From: Adineta vaga
Taxonomy: Eukaryota > Rotifera
DNA: 64,000 nt
Direction of reading: 5' to 3'
Assembly (NCBI GenBank): GCA_021613535.1
Contig: CP075495.1
Span: forward strand, 12,586,001 to 12,650,000
Position numbers and translations under genes: made by a program. Numbering within the stretch: position 1 is the stretch's first letter; every line of letters starts with the position of its first letter. The notes beneath the pieces are model-generated. The model saw only the letters and a list, made by a program, of their open reading frames with translations, did no database searches and had not been told where the DNA came from. This document shows, piece after piece, positions 11,260-23,400 of the stretch.

Positions 11260-14200
11260 ATGACCCAATCGTCCTTTCCTTTTTTATTCTCCTCATCTTT
11301 TTCTTGCCATCGTTTGGTCACTTTAATTACAATTTTATTATTAAATCCTTTGCCCATTATTTATGGTGCACCAACAAAAAAATCTGACAATGATTTAACA
11401 ACTAACGTTCAACGTCACAAACGACAAATCTTTTCTAGTGATGGTGATGATGATGGCTTCAATAGTTTTGAAACAAATGAATATCCTCTAGTAGCTGAAT
11501 CTGAAATTATCTTCGAAGGATTGATAGGTTTGTATCATCTCACATTAAATATAAAGGGAATAGAAGAAAAAAAAATAACATTGATGTTTTTTTTTCGATT
11601 AATTAGGTTGCAAATACGATTCAAGTGTATGTAATAAGAATGAAGCTTGTTTTGACGGTAAGTTAACACAAATGAAATTGAAAACTACCATTATGAGAAG
11701 AAGCTAATCAGTTCTTGTTTTCTTTTTCCTCAATAGATCATAATCCAATATGTAGGATTATGATTTCTGAGAGTTTCTATTAGAAAAAAAAACTCAAGAT
11801 CAGATGATCTTTTTTCTCTCTTTCCGTTCTATGTTTGATAAGAGAATGTTTTTTCCCTCATACTTTTATTAATCAAGATTTCCGGAAAGTAACTCAAATA
11901 TCAAATTTAAAATAAAAATTCGATGAACTATTTTTCAATCTCTATTTTTCTGTTGCGTAGATGGTTTGTTTGGACAATGTTGGGATGGTGAAGGTTCGAC
12001 ACGTTCTGCATTTGCACTAAAATCTGATGTCGATGATCTTACGGATGATAAATTAATTGCATTGGAAAATACATTGGACTTTTTAAATCGTTACTATCTG
12101 AATTGGCGAGATTATATGACACAATGTATTCTATCACATATCTTAGCTGATACACATCAAATCAATCAAAATCGTTTGGAAATGTTTTATAATGACTGTT
12201 TAAATAAAGATGAACAACTAGATGAATTAGCAGCTATTCAAGAAGACAACATGCAACGTCGTCAATTGGATATATTCGATGAAAATTTAAGTAATACCAA
12301 AATCTTTTTATGTATTCAATACATTTGAACACATGATTTTTCTCTTCGATATCTAGATTTGTATTATAAAGATCCATACAGTCCATCGGTTAAATCGAAT
12401 AAGATTGTTGTTAATTTGGAAAATTCCCATGGAATTCCATTGTATATGGAATATGCACAATCGGATGACTTAGATATTGACCAATCACGTATACCACCTA
12501 TCGTTGCAGCACTTGCTCAAGCCGAAGAAGCAGAAAGAGAATTCGAACAATTAAATAAAATTGCTGTGGAATATGCGAATAACAATGTTGAAGATGATAC
12601 TTTCATACCATTGAGCGAACAATTACAATTAATCGAAGAAGAATCATCGATGAGTAAAATTCAATGATTTCATTGTGAAAAGAATAATATTCATGAGAAA
12701 ATTTTTAATTTTTTAGATGAACCAACAAAAATATCTGTACATATAAGTGAAGGTCATCCAGGTTTAATTGAAACCTTACAAACTAATAATAATAAACAAT
12801 TAGTACCAATGTTCATCGAACAGACTATGGGTATTAGTCTACTATTTACATTTTTTTTACTAGTTTTAAAATAAATATGACTTTAATTTTAGGAGAACGT
12901 AATGTGACAAATAACGATAAAATATTAAATAGTACAGATGTCGATCGTTATTTTGCAGTTGAAACAGCACAAGGTTATATTGTTATCAATCGAAAGTATT
13001 ATAATATTCATAAATCTTTCTTTTCCACTATTTAATCGTTTGTTTCCTATATCATTCTAGTTTCAAAGATCAAATCGAAGGAGCTCGTTTACTATCACAT
13101 ATAGCAACAATGAATTCTTGGCCACCTGCTATTTTCACTCAACTTAAGTAAGTTAAAAACTTTGCTCAATAGAATAAATTCTCATGAGTTTTGTTTGCTA
13201 ATCATTCAGTGCTGATCGTCGAACTTTAACATTTCACGTAGCCGATAATGCTTATCGAATCAATGCAAGCAATGTTGCTAATGCAGCATGTAAGTATATC
13301 CTTTATACTATTTCCATGATAATAAAGAAAAAGATTAAGAGAAACATTCTTCTCAACTATAAATAAGTAGATACGTCTTTGGAACAGTCTTGTTGATTTC
13401 ATCTTTGAACTGTTAATAATAGTCTACAATATCAAAAATTGCTTTCCGCCTCTAGCGGAAAGAGCATACTGATGTATTCATTTTGTCGGCATCGGTATGC
13501 CATTCTAATTAATAATCTTGTTTTTTTCTTCGATAAGAAAAAAACAGACTTGTTTAAAGATGAAAGTTTCTTCTTTATTTTTATCTGCTTAAAAGATTAA
13601 ACTGTATACGGGCATGTTAAACTTATTTATTGAAAATATCATTGATGGTTAGAAACACATGCTTTGCTAACTCATCTAATGTTTCGTTCATTTTTGTTTC
13701 CATTCAACGTGATAGATCGACAGAGTGCTATCTTTTCTCGTTGACAATTTCCATATTTACATCAATTCTCAAGAGATATTTTTAAAGTTTTATGAGAGAA
13801 AAAATATGATATTAACCAAACTAATCCGTCAATTTTAAAATTATGATAAAAATAGAAATACGAAGAATTTATTTTTCCAATTTTAGTGAGCAATCAAAAA
13901 AATATCGAAAATCAATTGGGCATTCGTATTGTCGATTCTGGCATTGGCAACCCTCGACGAGTAAGGAAAATAGAGAAATAAATAAGAAAATATGCAAATG
14001 TAAAACTAGATACTACGACGAATAATAAAAGAGTGCATCAAGCACGTTAGTTTTGTCGATAAAGATCAACATTGATGAAGCAATAGAGATATACGCACGA
14101 ACATCTAGAGACTAACAAAAAAAAGAAATATTATCTGACTATTGTCTAGGATGTTGATGTTGCTTCTACTACTAGTGATTGCAATTAGACAATGCCTTTA

Positions 14201-17200
14201 GGCTTTAAGTTGATACTTGACTCTTCTTTTCTATATGTATAAGCAATCAAGATCTATCATGCATACTAAATTTTTTATCACAATGAATAGAAATCTTTTC
14301 AATATATCTGACAACATCATCTAAAACTAATGTTCAATAATTCAGTATACTATGAGACAGCCTTTCTTTTTAATATTTATTGTATTCTTTAAATGCGGAA
14401 AAAATTGAGTGTAAGAAGGGGAAAAAAAGGAAAGAATCATATATGTATATATATAAATATATCTTTCTCTGTCTGTCTGTCTTCTTTTCTTTCATCTAAT
14501 AATAAAAGATAGAATATTATATTCTTCTTCTTCTTCTCCTTCATTCTTTTCATTGTTCAACGGGTTCTTTTTTTTTTATCATGCTCTAAAAAAAATTGCT
14601 TATCATTAGGTAATGTTAAATATTACACTAATACTATGCTTCCTGTTTGCTTTTATTCATTCCGGCAAGTTAATAGAACAAATCTTTGACTTTCCACAGT
14701 ATTTTAGTCCATGTTCTTGGTCGTAGCCATCAACTGATTTCTGATATAGAAAATTAATCACTATTTCTTTATAATAAGTCAATAATTAAGAAATCGCTGA
14801 GAATACCTGCTTAATTATGGTTTATTTAAATGTGTGTGTATGTATTCACTATTTGACTTTTCTGTGAATGCTTGCATGAGCGAACGCGCTAACAAAGACT
14901 GTGAATCTATTAGATTCACACGCGAGTGCATACATAATTGATAATTCTTTTTTTGCTATCGTATTGTAACTATAATTTCAGCAGGTGACTTACTAACACA
15001 ATAACTTAGTTGAAAAAAGAAGAAGAAGAAGAAGAAAAATGCCGAATGAAAAAGTCTTTAATTCTAATTATATTTCATTTTGTCTTTTTTCTTTTTCTTT
15101 ACGCCACCATTGACCTAATTATGTGACACTTTAATGTGTTAAAATATATAGAATAAATAGCTCATAGTAGAATCTATTCAGAGAAATTTTAGATAAGAAT
15201 AAAAGAAAGAAGATAGGGAGACGTAAGTGAAAAAGGTTGAATTATTAAATATGATGAAAACGAGGCGTTCTTTGAAAGAAATTATTAATGAGCACATCTC
15301 GGCAAATCTCATCAGAGAAACATAGTCACTAGGAAAAAATAATTACTCATATAACATCATCATCATCATCATTGAAAAGAAAGAAGAAGAAAAAAAACTA
15401 ACTTGATCCTCTTTCTTTTTCTTTCTATTTAAAGGGCAGTCAATTATCAGTTGATCGACAAAATAATTCACGTTTAACAATCATTACATTGGTTATATGC
15501 ATTTCGGTACTTTTTACTATGGCTGCATTTGTTTTTCTTTATTTTATTAAACGTAATGATCGTATACGAAATAAATTGGCTGAAATAACGCACATCAAAG
15601 GTTTATCAACAAATTACTATCAAGTAAAACTCATTGATTGCTTTGTGAAAAAAAACAATGATTTTTTTATAGGATTTATGTCGACAGAGAATGCAATCAC
15701 AACCAACAGGTAGTAAATCACCTGAAATTCATAAAAATTATCAACCAGTACCATCAAGTACAGCACCAACAACAGTAACAGCTGGTAGTCATGTAAAACA
15801 TAATAGTGAAGGTTCATCAACACGCAGTTCAACATCATCATGGTACAAGAACATTTTCTTCTTCTAAAATATTTGATTTTTCATTTTTTTTAATTTATAG
15901 GAGTGAAGAACCAGCTGCACCAGTTAATATGGACATTATGACAGGCCATCTTATTTTAGTATGAATTTAGTTGTTTTTCTTTTCGAAATAGAATTTTTTT
16001 TCAATGATTATCTTATTTTAGTCATATATGGAAGATCATTTACGTAATCGACATCGTCTAGAAGCTGAATGGCAAGCATTATGTACTGATGAAACAAATG
16101 AAGAACGCGCATCATGTTCAATTGCACTTTCAGAAGCTAATGCCAATAAAAATCGTTATATTGATTGTATACCATGTAAGTACAAATAGTTGACATATGA
16201 TCTGTCAATGAAAATGATGATAAATGCATGTACTAGTTCGAGATTAGTTGACATTTATTTCACTTGCCATCAGATTTTCTCTAACTGTAGATATTTTATC
16301 GATGCCGCCTTTGGTGGGTCACATATGTTAAGTATAATTATCCTCAAGCATCCTTATTTTTTTCTATCTATATGCATAGATGTATAAGAGACGACAAGTT
16401 AGTGAAAAAATAGACTAAGAAGCAAAGACAGGTAGGCCGTTCATCTTTCTCTTTTCTCATTATGATTAAGTAGAACTAAGATTCGAAATTGGAGCACCAG
16501 AACTTCTACTTATTTCTTTCTTGCCATGCATGCATAAGATGAATTATTTTGTATATGCTCTCATACATCGTCTTAAATATTCAAATTGACATGTCATCAT
16601 TATCATTACCATCATCATCTTTTCTTTGTCAAAAAAAACATGCATCTCTCTATATTTATATTCATTCTATTTGAAACAGATGATCATACTCGTGTTCAGC
16701 TTACTAACAATGGAAATGATGATTATATCAATGCAAGTATTATTGTAAGTGAATTGATTTTTTTCCGGAAAGAGAATCTATTCATTTCTAATGGAATTTC
16801 GTTTTCTAATGATTAGACTGATTCGGATCCAAAATGCAAATACATCGCTACACAAGGTCCAATGCCAAATACAACAAATGCATTTTGGCAAATGGTTTGG
16901 GAACAAGGATCATGTGTTATCGTAGCATTAACTCGACCTAGTAAAAGCCTAAATCATTTGATTTTGATTTTAGTTCAAAAAATTCTTTGTTTTTATAGTT
17001 GAAAATGGTATTACAATGTGTCATCATTACTGGCCCGTTGAAGGTTCAGCACGATTTAATGATTTTGAAGTAAGAGAACAAACTTTTGAAATACAAAACA
17101 ATTTAAGATTATTTATGTCCATTTTTTTTCCTTCGAAAGGTCAATCTTGTTTCGGAACATATCTGGTCGGATGATTATTTAGTTCGAAGTTTTTATTTGA

Positions 17201-18115
17201 AAAATGTACAAACAATGGAAACGCGTACTGTAACACAATTTCACTTTTTAACATGGGGCGACTTGAACAATCCACCATCGGCTAAAGCACTATTAGATTT
17301 TCGACGGTATGTGTAATAATGATCAGCATGTGCTATTCTTATATATTTGATTAAAATTAATGAGCTAAAGGAGTAACTTGTCATTTCAAATGAACTAGAG
17401 ACATCACTAGAGATGAGTATGCATGCACGTGATCAAGTCACATTCATCCGTCTTTAAACAAAAAGAATATATATCTTCTTAGAAAGTATAGAAGATATAA
17501 AAGGAAGCCGGAGAAGTCATTTCCTTTCAAATGAATATACCAGTTAATGCACCGATAGTTCTTTTTGGGCAGCTTTTGATAATTATGCAATTTGTAATCA
17601 ATAATTGCATAGTCACAAAAGCGACCTGATGAGAATGATTAATTTTTACAATTAATAGAAAAAATTTCAAATGGATATGCAAATTTTCATCTTTCATTCT
17701 TTTTCAATTTGATCCGTTTTTTCTTTTATAGAAAAGTGAATAAATGCTTTCGAGGTCGATCATCACCAATTATTGTTCATTGCAAGTAAGTAATGTATTA
17801 ATTTTATATAGCATACGAATTACGTTTATGTAGTGATGGCGTTGGACGTACTGGAACTTTCATCCTTCTGGATATTGTCTTAAATCGTATTTGTAAAGGA
17901 GCACGAGAAATTAATATTGCAGCAACACTCGAACATATTCGTGACCAACGAGCAAAGATGGTGAAAACAAAAGTAGGTTAAAAATAAACATTTTATTGTT
18001 TGTTAATGAAACTGAGAAATTCGTGTCTATTATTTCTTTTTAGGATCAATTTGAATTTGTCTTCGTAGCTGTTGCAGAAGACGTCACCTATTTATTAAAA
18101 GCATTACCTCAATAA
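11260..18115 (+). CDS. PTPRN: IA-2/PTPRN-type receptor tyrosine pseudophosphatase of dense-core vesicles
   Basis: Twenty exons keep frame throughout and give 888 residues: 11260-11527, 11607-11657, 11961-12290, 12357-12653, 12717-12830, 12893-12995, 13061-13147, 13210-13289, 13887-13960, 15435-15623, 15673-15842, 15901-15958, 16022-16175, 16680-16744, 16817-16940, 16999-17069, 17140-17306, 17732-17785, 17834-17972, 18044-18115. Family role: secretory-granule protein of neuroendocrine cells. Seen in order: signal peptide; a basic RHKRQ processing site; the RESP18-like cysteine motif (CKYDSSVC...DGLFGQCW); the juxtamembrane ectodomain; a TM helix in exon 10; the YQDLCRQ motif; and one PTP domain ending LKALPQ, as in human IA-2. 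The WPD loop reads W784-G785-D786 and the P-loop HC818-N-DGVGRT, so activity is doubtful. An in-frame GTG precedes the ATG and is not used. Confidence 0.93.
13290..13886 (+). other. IA-2 intron 8 with two strong hairpins
   Basis: A 597 bp intron, about ten times the local norm. At 13442-13463 a perfect stem CTTTCCGC/GCGGAAAG encloses a 5 nt loop. Immediately after it, GCATAC and GTATGC pair around a 25 nt loop (to about 13500). No open frame of interest was seen. Nothing identifies it as a known RNA family. Confidence 0.4.
13961..15434 (+). other. Long IA-2 intron 9
   Basis: At 1474 bp this is the longest intron placed in the window, and it sits just before the TM-encoding exon. It contains CTT/GAA microsatellites (14521-14537, 15021-15036), a CAT repeat (15356-15372) and a 21 bp palindrome at 14900-14920. 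No coding segment that fits the IA-2 family was found inside it. Confidence 0.6.
14900..14920. repeat. Perfect 21-bp palindrome
   Basis: TGTGAATCTA, one central T, then TAGATTCACA: a 10 bp perfect inverted repeat inside IA-2 intron 9, flanked by GCG-rich bases unusual for this AT-rich intron. It could be an operator-like protein site, a hairpin, or chance. Confidence 0.6.
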
Positions 18116-18331
18116 AGTGACATATTCACATATGTCACATCACTTGAAGTTGATTCTTTCTATGTCAACACTGATTTCCTGATCTTTCTCTTGCGCTTCG
18201 TTCTTTTTTTTGTTGCTTTCGCGAAAGAAAAAAAAATTATCGATGATGATGATGCTGATGATGATTTATGAAAAATAAATACAAAAAAAGTCTACAAATA
18301 CTTCTTTTTCATTTATCTTCTATTGATTCAA

Positions 18332-20016
18332 TTAAAAACTACTATGTTTAATTACAACTTTGCCATTCGCAGAACCATTTTCGATGTGAGAAATTGCTTC
18401 CGGGATTTGTTCAAATAAAAATTGATGTTGATCAACTTTGACTTTTAACTAAAGACAGAATAATCATGATTAGCCTCAACTAGATTTTGACCGTTTTTTT
18501 TTCAATTCAATTCTTACTTTGCTGTTTTCAATAAGATTTTTTATTTGATTAAGAACATTTCCATCGGATCTATAAACTGCCCATCGATAATTAATACCAT
18601 TTGATAAACCCTATTGAATAACGATAGACATCAAATATTTTGTATGATTGAAAATTTCATCTTTTACATAGAATGTTTGTTGAGCTGCTTTGTATGCCGT
18701 ACGAGCAAAACCGGGTATTAAACCATATTCGTCTACATTACGAAAAATTGGTGAAACGATTGTAACAAATGTTCCACCTTTGTTTAACAAAGGACTCATC
18801 AATTCGAAACTATAATAACGTGGACCGACGGTATCAAAAATAATATCATATCTAAAAAAAGTTTTGAATTCCATGTAATTCTATGAAATGTAAACAACTT
18901 CTTTCAAAAATACTTTGGTTTTCGACTCAATTCAGAAAGCCAGTCTTTTTTATGGTAATCAACTGTATCATTTACACCAATTTGTCGAACATAATCAAAT
19001 GACTTTTCATTACATAGAGCAGTTGTTTCCATTCCAAGATCAGTCAATAACTAATAGAGGAAATTTTATGAGCATCATTCAATTTCACATCTAGTTATTT
19101 ACTTGAGTTGCAATATGACCAACACCTCCACTGGCACCAATCACTAATGCACTAAAATAAAAAACGAATGAAAACAAATCTTTAGAAAAGAATAAATCTA
19201 ATGAATGATCAAGTACCGTCTTCCAAAAGCATTCTGTTCATTGAAACCACTAAATTTTCGAATAGCATACCAACTCGTTAATGAAACAAGTGGATAGGCC
19301 GCTGCTTCTTCATCTGATATGTTTTTCGGTTTTAAGCATATCTATAATTCACTATGGAATTTCATCTGTTTATTTATTTCACTACTTTACTTCATCTTCG
19401 CCCGCAGAGCAATATTGAGCAAAACTACCTTGTCGTGTAACATTCAAAGCTCCATAAACCTTTCAATGAAATTAATATCACATCATTGAAATGAATGATT
19501 CTTACTTTATCACCAACATTAAATTTCGTTACTTTTGGTCCTTTACGAACGATTTCACCACAAAAATCACGGCCTAATGTAATAGGAAAATCTAACTTTT
19601 CCAATTGATTTCCTCCGAATTGTAAAATATTTTTCATCGATTGATACGTATTAATTAATTTACCACCATATCCTTCTACAATATATATATATATAATACA
19701 ATGTAATCAATCATCAGAATACCTAGTTTCTTTTTTGTTCCTTACCTCGTCTTCGGATATCTATAGGATTAACACTACTTGCTAAAACTTTGATAAGAAC
19801 ATCTTTTGGTGAATTTATTATAGGAATTTGTACACTATCTGATAAAGTAAATTGTTTATTATCGCCATAATAATATATAATCCATGCTTGCATACGACCT
19901 GATGTCGATGTAGTCGATGAAATGGGCTGTGTATAAGTTGGCTCACTGATTGTTTTTATTGCAGTGTAAACCGAACGTTTTAAAAATAGTAATGGAAAAG
20001 AATTTGATTTTATCAT
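18332..20016 (-). CDS. RTN4IP1: RTN4IP1-like mitochondrial zinc-type quinone oxidoreductase
   Basis: A multi-exon minus-strand gene whose product aligns throughout with RTN4IP1 (OPA10), a mitochondrial NADPH oxidoreductase of the MDR superfamily linked to coenzyme Q biosynthesis. The N-terminus is a basic, hydroxylated presequence fitting mitochondrial import. Then come the ASSVNPIDIR motif, GYGGKL, FPITLGRDFCGE, the GDKVYGAL loop and the Rossmann cofactor motif ALVIGASGGVGHIATQ. Downstream are FDTVGPRYY and a C-terminal GKVVI-type strand ending IKHSSF. There are no zinc ligands, as in this subfamily. The ATG at 20016 directly follows an ATTTTAG acceptor-like site, suggesting a trans-spliced or 5'UTR-spliced leader. 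It lies 389 bp downstream of IBTK on the same strand. The exon 1 donor is at 19745. Confidence 0.92.
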
Positions 20017-20405
20017 CTAAAATATGTATGAGAAAGTATTGTTTCTCTATTATGTTATCTACTCAGTGCTACAAAATGATTTCTTAGATGTTTAAAGCAT
20101 AATTAACAAATGAGAATTAGTTTACAGAACATGATCTCTTCTATTCGTGGAGCTGTTTGTTGAGATGATAAGAAACTCTTATTTCATAGGATTTTTCAAA
20201 ATGTAAAGAAGAACTGTTGATTCTCAAATTCTATATGATAGTTTGTTCTTTTTTTATATACGATATTTTTGTTAGTTAATCTCTGGAAAGAATGAATCTG
20301 AATAAAAGTGGTATTTATTCAATATCAAATCAACAAACAACCAATAACAAGAAAAAAAAGAGGTAGATTAAAAAGCAAAGATACGTCTTTCACTCATCGT
20401 CATCA
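20017..20405. other. IBTK to RTN4IP1 spacer
   Basis: 389 bp between two minus-strand genes. AT-rich, no frame of interest; holds the IBTK 3'UTR and any RTN4IP1 leader. Confidence 0.5.
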
Positions 20406-23400
20406 TCATTTTTGTCCTTTTTTCTGAGTAATTAATACAACACTCGGGGACGAAGAGGACGCTGCAGCTGTTGCTGTTCGAGGCCAAATTGGATTGGCTA
20501 TTTCAGGCACAACACGTTCAACCGTAATCAACATATCAAATTCTTGACCGGAATTATATAGACGATGTAATGCTTGTATAGCTAACTCTTCCGTCTAAAT
20601 AAGAAAAATAGATTCTATCAATTCGTATTTATTGCAAGTCATAAAAAGATGTAACTAACCTGAATTTTTTCTAAAGATTTATTACTAATTTGTCGAAGAG
20701 CTTCGTGTGCTCGTGCTTCTTGATCTTGAATATGTCTAAATGACATTATAGGTGGAACAGATGGTGACGTAGCCATTGACATGGATGAATAGCCAAATGA
20801 GGATGTAGATGGTGGAGATGTTGCTGATATTGACCAAGGATTACTGATGTCATGTTGAGGAGGCGATGGTTGAGTAATTGGAATCGAACGTGTTGGATTT
20901 GTAACCGATCTAAACGAAATCAGACAAGGTAATTGAGAAGATACATTTGATGTACAGTGGACATTTTTAATGAGGAAGTTGAAAGTGGAAGAAGATTGAA
21001 ATAAGAATATTTGAGGAAACATTCAAAACGTACGTTGTTCGTGTTATGTTTGATTTTGGTATATTTATTTCTTTTTCGATCGAAAAAGTTGATTTTAATG
21101 GTATTGGTAATGGAATAGTTGTTGTTATTTTCCAAGGAGTTTTTGATGATGATGATTCATCTTTTGCAAGTGTCAACGGTTTTATACTGCAATAAGAAGG
21201 AAACTCATTCAAATTTCCATATAAAAGATAACTTGATTACACTTACATTTGCTGAAGTGTTGTAGGTTTAACAGTAGGTTTATTATTAGTAATAATATCA
21301 TGATTTGCTGCTCTTTTAGCTGCAGCAAGTTTATCCGCTATGTAAAGAAAAAGATGTAATTGTATTATTTTATTTTGGATACGTTTCAAATTGTTATTCT
21401 ACCTTCTTGTTGAGTATAAACAGCACCTGGAATCATTGGTCTCGTTGGACTAACTAAAGCATTATTCGATGTTGCTAATGATTGTGTGTTCTAGAAAAAA
21501 TTAATCTTCTTTCTAAATATAAACTTTGAATCGTGAATTACTTTATTTCCTTTGGAAGTTTTCTTTGATGATACTGAAGTCCATTTTTCTTCGTGTTGTA
21601 TTGTTGGATGAACTGATGTTACAATAGGTGATACTGTTTGCATGGAAATCGGTGGTGATGCTTTGTTCACATTCTCCGATTCCGATGTGCGTAGTCTGAA
21701 ACAAAACAATTATTGATCGATTCAATCGGAAGAAATAATCTTAACATTACTTGTTTTGTTGTTTTCGTTTCTGTTGTGATTGTTGTTTTTTCATTACAAG
21801 ATTGATTGATTCATCAATATCAATCGATAAATTTTCAAAATCATCCATATCAATAAAAAGATCATCCAAACAAGGACAATCATTGTACGGTGTTATCATT
21901 CGATAACTCATACAATCAAGCTGAAATGAATAAGATTTTTATATTTAGATGAAATAAAACAATTCTAAATTAATCTTACTAAATTTCGATATGATTTTGT
22001 TATATCAACTAATAATTGATTGTCTAGATTATCAAGTAGACGTGCTTCAAGAAATGTCGCCATATTTCGACAGATGAATTGTTGAACAAATACTTTTAAT
22101 TGTTCCGCATTATACGTTTCAGAAAATTGCAAAAGTTCAACAGCATCACGAAATGTAACTACCAAAGAATATGAATGTTGTATTATACGATTCGTTAGAA
22201 ACCTATTTACCTAGATTTGCTATATGAAATTCACAGATTTGTTTCAATCGTTCAATTAATAATTGATCCGATAAAACCAGAATTTGACATAACTGTTCTA
22301 CCGTGACTAAATTAGAAATAAATTATTTATTGAAGAAAAAGAAAAGTATTATTTACATCGATTAACAATCGTATCTGTATATAAATAGTCAATAATAATT
22401 TCAAGTAAATCAGCTGGTATTGCCATTTTTAATTCTGAACTATTTTGACTCTAAATATTTCAATTTATCTTCGAAAACAATCATCAAACTAAACATTTCT
22501 TACTTCCATCCAATTTGCTAGAAACATACTACGAAAATAATCTAATCGACTTGTTAAAATACATTTATGACATGAAATATGTTTTCCATCTTCTGATACA
22601 ATTGTCACATCATGTAAATCTGGTCTGAAAGACGCGAAATCAATTCAATTATTAGGAAATAAATCTTTTTCTTTACAATGCTTCACGTGTATAATGATAA
22701 CGTTGTTTTATTTGACCAATGGATTCATCAAATGTATTCGTACTACTTCTTTGTCGAGTCTGTTTAATTGTTTCAAGTCTACGAAGAAAGAAAACAAAAT
22801 ACAACAAAGAAATCGTTGAAAGAAAGAAAGAAACAAACCAACCTTTTACGAAGATTATGTAATTGAAATAATTTCGCAAGTTCATTTAAATGTTCTAAAC
22901 CACTATTTAATTCCTCATCACTATTCTGTCCAGGTACGGATTCATTCGATGGCGAAATAACATCTTAAAATCCAATTGTAAACTAGAACAAAGATTTGAA
23001 ATAATGAAAACTCTACTTGTCTTCTTTTTCTTTTTCGATTTCATTCCCGATTGATTTGTTCCGGAATTTGTTGATGTTTGTTGTCGAACACGAGCAAAAT
23101 ATCGATGATCATCAATATCATCATCGAGACTTTTCATTCGAATTAAATAAGCTTGATATTCATTTTCATCACGTGTTTTTATTTTTTCAAAGAAACTTAA
23201 CCATGGACATTTATCCGTATAAATATATTCAAGAATTAATTGAAATAAATCTGGATCAATATGTTGATTGCTTTCACTTGTAATTATTAAATGATCAAGT
23301 TGTTTTTTATATATACGTTCACGAAAATAAGGACTACGCATGGAGAGAATATATTTATGAGCTGGATATGTTTGATTATTGTTTATTTCAAGTATGATAT

